A stretch of DNA of 64,000 nt from Narthecium ossifragum (GCA_963920575.1 OY986971.1:13754492-13818491); one strand, 5' to 3'; counted from the stretch's first letter, positions 11,901-27,301 are shown. Notes: generated by a model from the letters alone, not told the origin. Translations and numbers: made by a program.

Positions 11901-14900
11901 CTTCGGTGCGAGATTTTCTCATCTAGAAGTGCATGCAGGCGGTCTTTCTGCCCATTTCGGTCGATATAAGACTCTTGCAGAAGTTGAGCGCCAGTTCTAT
12001 TGGCCCGGACTAAACAGCGATATCTCAAAAATCACCGGCCAATGTCTTGCTTGTCAACTAGCCAAGCACCGCTGACAAAATACAGGACTCTACACTCCAC
12101 TACTCGTCCCCGATCTCCCCTGCCAAGACGTTAGTATGGATTTTTTGCTTGGTCTCCCGCGCACTTTCAAAAAGCACGACTTCATTTTCGTTGTTGTCGA
12201 TCGTTTTTCCAAAATTGCCCACTCCATCCCGTGCACCAAAACTTCTGATGCCTCCAAGATCGCACGCATTTACTTTGATGAGATCGTTAAGCTATACGGT
12301 CTTCCTATAACAATCGTGTCGGATCGGGATGTCCGTTTCACAAGCTACTTTTGGAAAACCTGTGGCATCTCGTCGGCACCAAACTCAAGTTTTCGACTGC
12401 CTATCATCCTCAAACGGATGGCCAAACTGAAGTCATCCATAGGAGCCTTGGTAACCTCCTGCGATGCCTTAGTGGGTGGTTGTGCTCGAAAGTGGGATGT
12501 GATCCTTCCCCGTGCCCAATTTGCCTATAATAGCTCCATTAACAGGTCTATTCGCATGAGCCCTTTTGAGGTCGTGCATGGTTATCACCCCAGAAAGCCT
12601 TTAGGGACGTTTGGTTGCGTGAATCGTTGGTTCACCATGTTCGTGGAATGCATGCATAGTGGGATGCATGTATCGTGACCATCTAATGCTGGTGTTTGGC
12701 TTGTCTTTAAGATCATATGATGCAACCTGATCTCATTTAAGCTGGAAGTCGATCCACCGGGTCGGATCAAGCCGTTGGGCTACGTAGGCGGTGGATCCGA
12801 AAGGGGACGACGACGGTGCTTTGGAGGGGACGAAGACGCGAGCAATGGAGGGAGGTGGTCGACGGATCTCGCCTGGTCACGGCTAGAGAAGAGTCGCCGA
12901 TCGACGAGACGATCAGATCTGGAACTGGACGGGGTTGGGAAGGGCGGAAGTGGAGTCCTCACTAGAGTGGGTTCGCCGGTGAAGAGCTCGGGAGATGCCA
13001 GGAAATTAGGAGAGATGACATCCTTGATGAAGGGTCAGTGCCGGGTTCGCCGGTGAAGAGCTCGTGCGATGGTGCATCGTATGAAACGACTATTTCATAT
13101 GATGCATGAAATCAGTTGAAATTGCATCGTGGGATACATGTGTCGCGCGATGCACCATATGAACCAATTGGTGAATCGGGGTATCACGGTGCATCGCACG
13201 ATACACCTTGCGAACCAAACGGGGATCGGGGTATGAGGGTGCATCGCGCGATGCGATGCACCCTGATACACCCCAACCAAACAGCCCCTTAGATCTTCTG
13301 CCCATGACGCCTTGTGTTAAAATTTCAGACTCCACACATGCATTTGCACGCCATATTCATGATTTGCATCAAAAGATCAAGTGAATTCACACAACATTCA
13401 ATATAAATTACATGCTGATTCCCGTAAGTGTTTTAAAGAATTTCAAGTTGGGGATTATGTGATGATTCGTATTTGCCACGAGCATTTCCCTTCAGGATCC
13501 TCTCATAAATTGCAGGCTCGTAGCGTTGGACCTTTCAAAGTGTTGCATAGGGTCGGATCCAATGCTTATGTTATCGACATTCTCCCTGATTATGGTATTA
13601 GCTCCACGTTTAATATTGAAGATGTAGTTGCCTACCATAGCCCATCTATTATGCCTGATGACTCTTTCACTACACCCTTCCCTCCACTAGATGGCCCCAC
13701 TGTCCCAGACCCTACTCCTTTACCCCTGCCGCCCATACAACCAGAGTTTATTAATGCTATTTTAGATGAGCAGCTAGTTTCTACTGACAGTGGTGATATT
13801 CAGCGTTTCCTGGTTCGTTGGCGAAGGCGTCCAGACAGTGATGCCACCTGAATCACCCAAGAGGAGCTGCAGCAACTTGACCCAGATCTCTTGGAGTACC
13901 ACTAAAGTCACACCTTTCCCCCAGCGACCGCGTCGAGTTCTTCCCCCTCGGGGAGAGTTGGTGGGGACACCAGATGTGCACCGCCCATTACCCGTGTCTA
14001 TAGGCGACGCCAGGACTAATCCAACCACCCTCCCTATGGTTGGATGATTCCCTTTGATATGAGGATTCGGCTTCCACATGTTGGCTTGGACCTTTTGACA
14101 CATTATCATGGTCGTACTCCCTATACTCGACAGGGTCGACTCCCTTCACCCCAAGAGAGTTGATGCGGACACCATCTATTTTGAGTCCTAGTCCCCTCTT
14201 ATTAGTCTTTGTATTTGAGTTTGAGCCTTAATGTTATTTGGGTTGAGTCCATTTGAGTTTGTATTGATTGAGTCGGTTCCCTTATCCTATAAAAAGAGAC
14301 CTAGTTATGTCTTGAGAAATGATTGATGAAATGAAAACTATTTTGCTTACTCTCCCAATCTCTCACTGATCCTCTCCCTCTTCCTCCTCCCTAGTTCTTT
14401 CTTCCTCCTTCCTCCCTCCCCTCTCCCTTGCTAGCTTCCTCTCAGCCAGCCTACATCACAAAGTTCACCAAATGATTTCTCGAGTGGAGCAATTCTTTGC
14501 ATTCTAGTGCACACCGGAGCTTGAACGGCTACCTCTCATAGCCTACCACCTTGAGGGCAACGCTCAAATATGGTACCAACTTTATCTGGATGATGACGAA
14601 CTGCCTACATGGACTTCTCTGAAACTTGCTCTCTACCAACACTATTGTGTGACAGCCTACGAAAATCACTTTGGGGACTTAACCAAGTTGCGCCAAACAG
14701 GATCGGTGCAGGTGTACCAAACACAATTCAACCGGCTTTTGAGTCGTGTCGATAAATTTTCTGCGAGACACAAAGTGAGTTGCTTCGTTAGTGGTCTTCA
14801 TCCCAATATCAAACTGAGGTGCAAGCTGGTCGTCCGATGACTCTCAACAAAGCTGCTGGTTTAGCCAGATTATACGAGTCATGGGCTTGGCCTTCTCGTT

Positions 14901-17900
14901 CTTTTGAACAACGGCCACCTCTCTTGCCTCCTGGACCAACCCCTTCTCCACTTCCGACTATGTTTGCTCTTCCGGCACCACCTCCCAAGGCACGCCTTCC
15001 TCCTGTCCGTCGTCTCAGTCCAGCAAAGATGCCACAACACCACAAAGGATTATGTTTCAATTGTGATGAGAGATACTTGCCAGACCACCGCTGCAAGGGA
15101 CTCTTCATGATCATTCCCACCCCATCTAACAATGTTGATGATGATCTTGTTCTGTCAGATCAGGAGGAGAGCTTGGAAGAGGACGACCCAATGATCTCCA
15201 TACACGCCATGATCGGCTCATCAGCACCACAGACGATGCGCGTACGCGGTATGCTTCGGGGTCAGCCGATCAAGCTTCTCTTGGATTCTGGCAGTACTCA
15301 TAATTTCCTCTCTTCTATGCTCACCTCACGATTGGGTCTCCAACCAATATCCGGCACATAATTAACGGTCACAGTGGCTAATAGTGACCGGCTGGATCCC
15401 CCGATCGTTGCCCCAACGTCGACGTCTCTCTCCAAGGTGTTTTCCTCTCTAGATTTCTTCGTCCTTCCTATTGAGGGCTGCGACGCTATTATGGATGCCT
15501 AGTGGTTCTGTACTCTTGGTCCCATCTAGTGGGATTTCAAGCACCTTAAGATGAAATTTCAACATGCTAGCCAGACGGTGGAATAAGCTGGCTCGTCCTA
15601 TTCAAAACTTTGCTTAGTCAAGGGTTCAGCGGCCATTTCAAGCCTTCCCAAATCCAGATCTGGCTGGTTGTGCCTCATTCGCCCGACGAAGCCCAACACC
15701 ACCTCACATCCATCCTCCAGCATCTCTCTTGGCAGCCAGACTTTGGGAGCATCTTCAACGGACGCTTCCATACTCCCAACTCTTATTAGAATATGAGGAT
15801 TTATTTGTCGAACCCACCGGCCTCCCTCGTCCTCGCCCAAAGGACCATCGCATCCCACTGCTCGCTGGATCTAGTCCCGTGTACGTGCGCCCATACGTTA
15901 TCCTCAGTACCAGAAAGGTGAGATTGAGCGTCTTGTTCAGTCCATGCTCCAGACCGGTGTCATCCGTCCAAGCGCCGGCCTATATTCTTCTCCAGTTCTC
16001 CTTGTGAAAAAGCAGGATGGCTCATGGCGTATGTGTGGATTTCCGCACCATCAACACAAACGGTGAAGGACAAATTTACCATTCCGATCATTGACGAGCT
16101 CCAGGATGAACTGCACGGAGCCACCATTTTTCCTAAGTAAGATTTGCGGTTGGGGTACCACTAGATCCGAATGCATGCTGACGACATCGAGAAGACGGCG
16201 TTCCGAACCCATCACGGCCATTACGAATCCCTCACAATGCCATTTAGACCGACTAATACTCCTTCAACATTTCAGTCCGTTATGAACTCTTTGTTCGCAC
16301 CATTCTTTCATCGATACGTCTTGGTCTTTTTTGATGATATTCTAATTTATAGTACGTCCCATGCCGACCATGTACTTCATCTCTCTGTGGTCTTCTCTGT
16401 TCTGTGGGCTAACAAATTTTTCTTGAGACATGAGAAATGCCAATTTAGTCAACCTCAGGTGCATTATCTGGGTCATATCATCTCTGCATCAGGAGTTGCC
16501 ACGGGCCTGGACAAAATTTCAACAATGCTTTCCTGGCTGACCCCACGCTCCCTGAAGGCTCTCCATGATTTCCTTGGGTTAACTGGCTATTACATGAAGT
16601 TCATTCAACACTATGGCAATATTGCATGGCCTCTTACACATCTACTCAAGAAAGACGCCTTCTGTTGGACTCCGGACGCCGACAACGCCTCTGCTGCCCT
16701 TAAGTCAGCAATGTCTTCAAGGCCAGTATTAGCCCTCCCGGATTTCTCTCGCGACTTCGTGGAGTGCGACCTTCCGAAACAAGAATGGGCGCTATGCTCA
16801 TGCAACAAGGACGGCCAATTGCATTCTTCAGTCAAGGGCTGCAAGTAGGCAACTTGGGTATGTCCACTTATGAGAAGGAGATCATGGCACTGGTAGTAAG
16901 AAAATGGTGGTCGTATCTTCTGGGCAATCGATTCATGGTGCGCATAGATCACAAGAGTTTGTGGCATCTCTAGTCACAAACGGTTTCTACCGACGCCCAA
17001 CACCGTTGGCTCATCAAACTTATGGGTTATGACTTTGCCATTGAGTACAACAAAGGGAGCGAGAACTCTGTCACTGACGCACTCTCCAGGCACCACTCCG
17101 ATGGTTTTGTTGCTGCAATCTCTCAACCACTCATGCAATCTGGCAGGAGATCCTCGGCGACCAAGACCTCCAACGCCAGTCTCGACAGATTGCAACTGGC
17201 GAGACGGACAATAGTGGACTTTTGGTGACGGCCTCATATTCTATCAGGATCACCTATACCTCAAAATTGGATCCACCTTGATCCCGATTATTCTAAAGGA
17301 GTTCCATTCCAGCTCACACGAAGGTGCCATCAAATTATGGCATCAGGTGCGATCTGTTTTTTATTAGAGGGGGGGGGGCCAGAACGACGTCAAGGCTTTC
17401 ATCCGAAATTGTGACATTTGTCAACGCCACAAATCCGAGCACAGCAAACCTGCCGATCTCTTGCAGCTGCTTCCTGTGCCTACTGCAATCTAGGCGGATA
17501 TTTCAATGGATTTTATAGATGGCCTTCCGATCTCCAACAGCAAGATAGGCATCTTCGTCGTCGTTGATCGACTATCAAAGTATGGTCATATCAAAGTATG
17601 GTCATGGTGCTCCGACATCCATCGTCTGTGATAGAGATTCCGTGTTCACAAGTTCTTTTTGGAAGGAACTCTTTCGCTTGCAAGGACTTCAATTCAATTT
17701 CTCATCTGCATACCATCCTCAAACGGACGGCCAAACATAGGTTCTCAACAGGACATTAGAAATGTAGCCTTGTTGCCTCTCGGATGTGAATCCTCGAGAT
17801 TGGACGCGTTGGTTGCCATGGACGTCCCCCACCCAGCAATCCAATGCGCTCCATTTGCTCTGGTTTATAGACGTCCCCCACACACACTACAAGAAATGTG

Positions 17901-20900
17901 GGCTACAGTGACGAGCATTCAGTGACAATAGCAGTAATTGTCACAGAAGATAGGCCTACAGTGACGAGATTAATTTGTTGTCACTGGTCTCAATTTGTCT
18001 GATTTTTCAATGACAAGATTTTTTCGTTGTCACTGAAAACCTTATATATAGTGACGAAAATTATTTGTCGTCACTAATACTCGTCACTAAAAATTGAAAA
18101 ATAACATGGCGGAAAAAAATGCGGGAGTAAAATTTGGATTTAGTGACAACAAGTTGTCACTAATAATATTCAGTGACAAGAAAAAAATTATTTAGTTGTC
18201 ACTGTAGGCCAGCGATTAGGAAAACTAAAAACTGAAAAATAAAATCTAAACATAAACCTCTAATCTCTCGAAATCCCTAATTCTCTCACTCTCCCCTCGA
18301 TCACCTCCCCTCTCCTCCCTTCTCTGCCAACGAAGATGTCATGAACGGTCGGCGGCGTGCTTGGGGGACTCCGGCGTCGTGCTCGGATGGTAAGCCCCCT
18401 CTTCTCCTTCTCCTCCCTCCCCTCTCTCTCCCTCTCTCCTTCCCCTGTTTCTCTCCCCCTCTTTCTCTCCTTCACTACTGAACGGCCGGCGGCGTGCTTG
18501 GGGGACTCCAGCGGCGTGCTCGGCGTCGTGCTCAGATGGCAAGCCCCATCTATCTCCTTCTCCTCCCTCCCCTCTCTCTCCCTCTCTCCTTCCCCTGTTT
18601 CTCTCCCCCTGTTTCTCTCCTTTACTACTGAACGGCCGGCGGCGTGCTTGGGGAACTCCGGCGGCGTGCTCGGACGTCAATCCCCCTCTATCTCCTTCTC
18701 CTCCCTCCCCTCTCTCTCCCTCTCTCCTTCCCCTGTTTCTCTCCCCCTCTCTCTCCTTCACTACTGAAAGACCGGCGACGTGCTTAGGGGACTCCAGCGG
18801 CGTGCTCGGCGTCGTGCTCGAATGGCAAGCCCATCTATCTCCTTCTCCACCCTCCCCTCTATCTCCCTCTCTCCTTCCCCTGTTTCTCTCCCCCTGTTTC
18901 TCTCCTTCACTACTGAACGGCCGGCGACGTGCTTGGGGGACTCCGACGGCGTCTCGGCGTCGTGATCGGACGGCAAGCCCCTTTATCTCCCTCTCCTCCC
19001 TCCCCTGTCTCTCCCTCTCTCCTTCCCCTCTTTCTTTCCCCTCTTTCTCTCCTTCACTACTGATTTATATACATCTTTAGTGTGCACTGTACTAGACAAT
19101 ACCATGTGCACTGATGGGTTAATCGATAGGAATGTCTTTTATCTAAGGAGCATGTGCACGATTGCTTTAACAATAGCTTTATGCATGACCATTCAAGCTT
19201 TATCCGATAGGTTGGCTTTATCTATGACCTTCCAAAGTTTGTTTTTTGTTTTCTTCATCCAATGTTTGTTACAGCATGTGCACCATGCCCCACTTCATGT
19301 TTTTTATGGCATCTGGATGGCATACTTCTAAAGCTTATCTTTCATATATATGTGGATTGGTTTCCAAGGTTGGGTCTGTTCTCTCCTATGCATGCATTCT
19401 TTAATTAAGTATAAAAATTGTCAGCCACCTCTAGAGAGCAAAAGTAGTACTTCATCAGCCTAGGGTAGGTCCATGTTGTCTGAAATACACATGAATTCAG
19501 ACATGAATTCATGTTAAGATTGGCTTAGCTTATGTCTGTATTCATGTGTAATATGTTGATTTACACTTTGAATACTTGTTTTCTTACTTTTCTAGCTGAT
19601 CCTATGTTTCTTTTCGTCTATGATTTATACTTTTTCTATGCATTCTTTAACTGGTTATATGATTTGATGTTAGGCTTTTGGATTAATTTTCGTACTTGAA
19701 GTTTCTTTGGAGCTAATTCTCCTGCGCTTGCCTTCGGTCTCAAGGTTTTATCTGCACTTATCCCATTTTGAATTTATGTGTATGCTTCTCGTATCATTAT
19801 GCCGATGTTTCAACTGTCTAACATATCATCTGAGAACATATTACTATGCTTTTGCAAACAATCTCATAGCTAATTTCAGATATTTTATACGTAGCGAAAT
19901 ACTAGCAAATAGAATGCCAAGAGATTTATAAAGCTGATACTCAAAAATGTTGGTGCAATTTTTGAGAGCCTCTTTAAAACTCTTCAAGCATTGGATACTA
20001 GCAAGTGACGTTGTCTCTCAAGGAATTTCAGCCGACTTGGAGAAGTGTGCAGATGCATGGATTGCAACTGTTATGAGCTGATTAGTATAGTATTAGAAAA
20101 TTATCAGTAATTTAGTCATGCTGATTGAAATGTTCACACATTGAAGAGTCTTGACATGTAGGGGTTTTGAATTTGGTAGCTGCTTCTTTTATTTCCCTCT
20201 TTAGAAGTATGATTGTTTTATTAAGTTTACTTCTTTCATGTCCATGTTTCCTGCAATGCATGACAAAAGACTTTGTTGTTGCATATATACTGGATATTTG
20301 TGACGTTAAAAATGGTAATATACTGCCGGATTAATATGCATGTCGGGGACGCTGCTGGATGTCAGGGGTTTTGAATTAGTATAGTATTAGAAAATTATCT
20401 TTAGTCATGCTGATTGAAATGTTCACACATTGAAGAGTCTTGACATGTAGGGGGTTTGAATTTGGTAGCTGCTTCTTTTATTTCCCTCTTTAGAAGTATG
20501 ATTGTTTTATTAAGTTTACTTCTTTCATGTCCATGTTTCCTGCAATGCATGACAAAAGACTTTGTTGTTGCATATATCCTGGATATTTGTGACGTTAAAA
20601 ATGGTAATAGACTACCGGATTAGTATGCATGTAGGGGACGCTGCCGGATGTCCTATATTTCATACCATTACTGGATGTTAGTTATTTGAATTTCATAAAT
20701 GTCAGGGACGCTGCCGGATGATTAGCAACAGTTGAATTTCTCAAAATTATATTGAATCATCTATACCTGTCGATATATAATCCAAAGATGGTTTTATGCT
20801 ACTCTTGCCAATGTATGTGCTGCATGTGCGATCCATTGATCTGTTCATCGTTGTCACATGAATACTCAATGATAGAAATCTAGATGTACTATATATGGAT

Positions 20901-23900
20901 TCCATTATTATAGCTATGTATGTGTAGGTCTAGCTAATTAATATGCATGTCTTCTCTTTGTGATTTGATGAATGAACGATGACTTATCTTTTGCATCTAG
21001 TTGATGCTATGTTTAATGCACGCATATATATATATATATATATAGCAAATGCCTTATATGAATGATTGTGGTAGTTCATTTACCTTATTATATGAATGGT
21101 TGTGCTAGCTCATTTACTTTATTCTTATAATTAGTTAATTAGGCACATTTTCTAGACACTATCTTAAAAAATCTGCTTATATATATTACTTAAAATTTCA
21201 TGTAGGACAATGCAGATGATGTAGTTGGACTTCTTTTTGATTCTTTTGCCTTTGAAAACGTGAATGCTTATACTGCACAAGATCAAAATGTCCATGAAGT
21301 TTCAAATGATGAAGCGAAAAGATTTTATAGCTTGTTGAATGATGCGACTGTGAATCTTTATCCCGGTTGTAAGGTCTCGAAGTTATCTTTCGTAGTGAAA
21401 GCACTTCATTTCAAGACACTTCACAACTTGACTAATAAAGCAATGGATTTCTTTCTACAATTTTGCAAGGAAATTCTTCCTATTGATGCATTAGTTCCAG
21501 ACTCATACTATGAGGCCAGGAAGATTATTCAAGACCTATGTCTTGATTACACAAAAAAAGATGCATGCAAAAATGATTGCATCTTATACTGGCAAGAACA
21601 TGAATATGCATTGTCATGTCCCACTTGTAGACTGCCAAGATGGAAAGTGGATGAAAGCAAGCATAAGATTCCTCATAAAGTATTGCGACACTTCCCATTG
21701 AAACCAAGACTGCAAAAGTTGTACATGTCAAAAGAAACTGCCAAGGATATGAGATGGCACAAGGAGAGGCGAATTGATGATGGGATATTAAGGCATCCGG
21801 CTGACTCCATTGCTTGGAAATCCTTTGATGAGCAACATGAAGCATTTGCAAGAGATTCAAGGAGTGTAAGGCTTGGTCTGGCTAGTGATGGATTCTAACC
21901 TTATGGGGACATGAGTTCTTCACATAATATTTGGCCTGTTGTTCTTGTCCCCTATAATTTGCCCCCTTGGATGTGCATGAAACGTCCCTACTTCATGATG
22001 ACACTTCTTATTCCGGGACCTAAATGCCCTGGAAATGATATCAATGTGTACTTGCAATCATTGATTAAAGAGCTGAAAGAGCTTTGGGAGGTAGGGGTTG
22101 TCACATATGATGCCTACGCACAACAAAATTTTCAATTGCATGCAGCTGTAATGTGGACAATCAATGATTTTCCTGCATATGGAAACTTATCTAGATGGGG
22201 GACGAAAGGAAAGTTAGCATGTCCGTGTTGTCATAAAGATACTTCCTCTCTTTCAATAAGGAGCAAGCTATGCTACATGGGCCATCGTCGTTTCTTGCCA
22301 GCGCGGCATCCCCGGCGACGAAATAAAAGAAATTTCAATGGGAGGATAGAAGAGGGCCTTGCTCCTCAAATGCTGACAGGAGATAGAGTGCTCGAACAAT
22401 TAAGAAGCTTTGAAGATGTTACATTTGGTAAAAGTCAAAAAAGAAAACGTAATGATTCTAGTTCCATTTACAATTGGAAGAAAATGAGTATTTTTTTTCA
22501 ATTGCCTTATTGGAGAACACTCATGCTGCGTCACAATCTTGATGTTATGCACATTGAAAGGAATGTCTCTGATAATATTTTAGGAACTGTGATGAATATG
22601 AAGGGTAAGACTAAAGACACAATAAAGAGTCGTTATGACCTTGTGGATCTGGGAATAAGGGAAAGTCTCCATCCTTATATGGAAGGGAACAAAGTGCGGT
22701 TGCCTGCAGCCTGCTATGTCTTACCCCCACGAGAAAGGATGATATTCTGCGATTTCTTAGCAAATCTAAAAGTACCGGATGGATTTTCATCAAATTTATC
22801 AAGATGTGTAAATGTCATTGACAAGAAAATACATGGTTTGAAGTGTCATGATCATGACATACTTTTGCAAAGAATACTTCCACTTGCAATACGTGGATTG
22901 CTGCCAAAGGAGATTTGTGAGCCATTAATTGAATTGAGTAATTTTTTCAAGAACTTGTGCTCCAAGTCATTACGGGTCGATGATCTAGATCGACTTGATG
23001 GGCAAATTGCAATGACATTATGCAAGCTTGAAACGATATTTCCACCTGCTTTTTTTGATGTCATGAACCATTTGCCGATTCATTTGGCAAAAGAGGCTAA
23101 AATTGGTGAACCAGTACACTATAGATGGATGTACCCAATAGAAAGGTGCGTGGTTCGTTTGACATCCTAAAATGTTTCCTTCATATAAATTAAAAGTCGA
23201 TTCTAATTCTTTTATTTTCATATAGATATTTGCGTACCCTTAAATCATATGTTCGCAATAAAGCTCGTCCTGAGGGATCCATAGCAGAAGGCTATGTCGT
23301 GGATGAATGCTTGACTTTTTGTTCAAAATATTTGCACAACGTCGACACAAGATTTAATAGAGCACCAAGAAATGATGATAGGCATGAGAACCACAATGGA
23401 TTACCAATTTTTGAAAAAAATGGTTGTCCAAAAGGAGCTTATAAGTCACATTATCTAAGTAATGAAGAGTTTGATCGGGCTCGCATTTATGTGCTTCAAA
23501 ACTATGAAGAAGTTTGGCCATTTATAGAGTAAGTACGATTTGATCCATTCTAGTTTCATGTGCTTAGAAGCGACTCCATATGTTAGATGCTTATCATTAG
23601 GAGTAATTGTTAACCTATGTTGTATCATTTCAGGGAGTTCAAGAATGAACTCTTACAGGTGAACCCAAGGAATGTATTGGAGAGATAAAATAAAGAGTTT
23701 CCTCGTTGGTTCTATAAACGTGTGGGTATTACTTGACCTTTGTTCTTGTGCAATTAATAATCGCAAAATTGAAATTTTGTTCTTGCTGAAATTTATTCAT
23801 CATTCTTATTGTTAATAGGTCTCAAAGCTACATACAGAAGGAAATATAAGTGATGACATTCTAAGTTTGGCAATTGGTCCAATGAAATTGGCTCACCGAT

Positions 23901-26900
23901 ATGCAACATACATTGTGAATGGTTTTCGTTTTCATACGAAGGACCGTGCTATTGAAAGGAGTCAAAATAGTGGAGTTCTTGTAAAAGGGGATGATGCATG
24001 TTCAGAAAAAGAGTATTATGGTGTTTTGGAAGATATCTTTGAACTTTCTTATGTTCATAATAAGAAAGTTTATCTCTTCAAATGTCATTGGTGGGATGTG
24101 GGACGATTAGGAAGAGGATATAAGATTGATAGTTATGGCTTCACAAGTGTAAATGTGCATGGGTCTTTGAGTAGCAATGAGCCGTTTGTCTTGGCAACAC
24201 AAACCGAACATGTGTTTTATGTCGAGGATATTGTTAATAGTGATTGGTTGGTTGTGGTGAAAACTAGTCCTCGCGATCTTTATAGCATGCCACAAGAAGC
24301 CGAAGATAATTCAGATGAGGGTGATGATTACTCCATTCGTGATGGAGATGCTTATCAACAAGAAGAGTTTGACAGTACTTTGCATCCTGCAGAAGCCATG
24401 GGGAATGATGACCTCATAGCCGTGCTCAGTAGGGATGATATTGAGCCAGAAAGTTTCAATGCCAAAATAGAGAATGGAAGAGAAAATTATATATCGGAGG
24501 ACTTCATTGATAGTGGTGGCCTAGATGATGATGTCTACCATGATAGTGATGATTTTGAATATTGTGATATTAGTGATGAGTTTACCTCAGACGAGTAAAC
24601 TTTTAATTTACATGTAACAATCGGTAACTATTATAACTTTTTATTTCAATTTGAATAAATAGAGTTCCCTAAATTAGTTAGCTTGCTATTGATTAGGTAA
24701 TTTTACGGTCTATTTTGATATGATTATCTTTTGCTTCTCTTCATTCTTAGAATATGCGCCATAACTAACTAATATTTTTTTGATTATGGCAGGATATCCA
24801 TGACTTTGAAAAATATGTATGGTGGTGGACGTGGACGTGGACGAGGACCAGGACGAGGTCAAGATTGCAACTCTAGACCTCATATAGGTGAGGTCACATC
24901 ACCTGTGACAAGGCAACGCCCTCAACCACAAGCTAGTGAAGCAAATTTAGAGATGCAATCCAATTTACCAACGCCACAATCTAGATCTAAATCAAGAAGA
25001 AATCCGTTAGTCCCAATCCAACAAGAAGATCCAGCTACAGAGGCACTATCTCAACATCCTAGTAACCCAAGTAGTGCAGGTAGTATGAAAGTAATTATAT
25101 TCTTACAAAATCAAGTAATGCAGGTAGAATGCTCATTCCAATCTTTTACTTTTACAGCCTCTTGTACTGAACATGAAAAACGTGTTAGAGGAAAGTACAA
25201 ATGCATGAAGGTGGATATGAAAACTAAAAATAGAAAGTTAGAAGTGGACATTCCCAATGACATACTAAGGGTTGTGGGTAACAATGCTAGAGACATTGTT
25301 AACTATTGTGGTTATGTTGTTCGAAACACGGCTCCACTCTTTGCTGTTAAAAATGACGTGCTTGTAGATGCAAAATGGGTTGATGTAGTGAATGCTGTAG
25401 GTGAGCAAATGTGGTTACAAGTGAAGGTAATGAACTTAGTTCTCGTGAATATTTGTCACTAAAGTGAATTGTTTTTTTATATATTTTCATTGTTATATGT
25501 CTTCTAAACTATTAGGAGAAGTTTAAGGTGTCATCTAGCCAAGAGAATAGATACCATGGATTTGTCTTTAGCACCGTGCAACGCTTATATAGAGGTTGGC
25601 GGAATCGCTTACACGGGATCTATAAGAAGTTTCAAACAGATGAAGATAGGCTAGCTAATTGTCCTGAAGACGTCAAGCTTGAGGATTGGAAGCTTTTGAT
25701 AGAGCACTTCAAATCTGCAAACTTTCAGGTTTCGTAAAACTCTTAGCTTTTCTTCGTACTTTTGGTTAATTAACTTTTATTCTCACTTTTAGACTCTTAA
25801 ATAATATATTGGTTATGATATTTAAGTTGCATGTGTTTTATACAGAAAGTAAGTCAAAGGAATGTTTCAAATAGGGCTAAACTTGTAACAAAGCATACAT
25901 GTGGTACAAAGTCATTTGCCGAAGTTGAGGAGTCAACGGTATATTCTCTTTCGTTTTTTGTAGGAATTCAAAATTTTAGTTACTTATTTTGTATAATATA
26001 AGATGAGATACTTATTATTTGATTGATTGTAGAGAGATGCAATCACCGGTGAGAAGGCGCCGCCAAATGAAATTTGGTTATTGCAACATACGAAAAAAGA
26101 TAAAGGAGAGACAATATGGTTTGATCCGAAATCCAAAGATATCCATGTAGCTGAAAATGCGACATCTTATTTAGTTAAAGCTTCAATTTAGTTGATTATT
26201 TTTGAATTTCCTAATTGGTTATGAAATTATTTTATAGGATAAACTCCATGATCTTGTCACTCAAGAAGGAGAGGATGGTGAATCACAATTTACACATGAC
26301 GAGATGTTGTTGCAGGTTCTTGGTGAAAAGTCTGGATATTTTCGTGGAAAAGGTGCAGGTAAAAAGGCTCCAAGTAGGAGGACAAGGCAAGAACAAAGTA
26401 TGCGTGAAGAGGTACAAAGGGCGGTAGAGTTGGCTAATGAAACCATAATTGAAAATATGAGGGAGACTCTAAGAGCTGACATATGTGCTGATGTGATTCA
26501 AAGTTTACGGGAGGAGACAAGAATTGCTATCAATGATGAACTTCGGGCTGAACTTCGGGCTGAACTTCGATCTGAACTAAGACCACATGTAGAAGAGCTT
26601 CGAACTCAACTTCAAACTCAACTACAAAAAGAAGTTGATGCTATGTTTAATGCACGCATGGCTGCCTTCTTTAGCTCTATGTCACAACCGAGGGCATCAA
26701 CATCTATGGATGCAAATCAGGTAAATACTCCAACACTATATTGTATTTGTTCTTGATAGTATTGGGGGGTTGCTTGTTCTTTCTTTCTTCAAGTTAACAT
26801 GTGCCTATGTGTTACTTAGTGAGGTAGTGTGTGATTGATTGTAGTTAATCTTTTTCCTTTCTCCCAGTTTGGCTAATTGCTCTTAAGTTCGTTTCATGTA

Positions 26901-27301
26901 GTTATAATGATTAAGGCTATTAATTGGACATAAGGGGATTTTTGAAAAGATCCCTATAATGTTTTCTACCTGCAATTAATTCTCTGTAGAAGTTCCTGGA
27001 ACATGAATACATGATATGTTTGCTGCTATTTTAACTACTTGGAAACACTCATGATATATCAGTCATCATATATGGGTTCCCTTTCAATACACGAATTAAT
27101 GAATTATTCCGAACACGGAAAGAAAGGTAGATTAATTAAACAGACAATAGGAATGCAAGCTAAAGGATTTTTTTTAGGCTAGGCACTACAGATGGATCGA
27201 ATCTATGCTTAGGGTTAGGGAGTCCAATCCTACAAGCAAAGCTGGAAAACGTGGTGGTTGTGCTGCCCTAATTAATAAGAGAAGCTGCATACATGCATGC
27301 A

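Larger units (their letters stand above)
6237..14458 (+). mobile_element. Chromovirus B (Ty3/gypsy), nested in gag of A
   Basis: LTRs at 6237-6520 and 14161-14458, both tgatg...catca. Flanks are ccaag (6232-6236) and caaag (14459-14463), a TSD with one mismatch. The tRNA-iMet PBS sits 3 bases inside the 5' LTR. The LTRs differ at very roughly 8-10% of positions by eye, so the insertion is old. Inside are gag start, protease remnant, RT, RNase H, integrase and chromodomain, with a hAT in gag and a PIF-type element in integrase. Confidence 0.88.

Noticed and set aside
12775..13056. Captured gene in the PIF-type element.
   Set aside because: The 93-codon frame is Arg/Gly/Ser-rich with no recognisable domain; too little to claim capture.
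18260..19080. Many overlapping frames on both strands in the CACTA left region.
   Set aside because: CT-rich minisatellite; both-strand openness is compositional.
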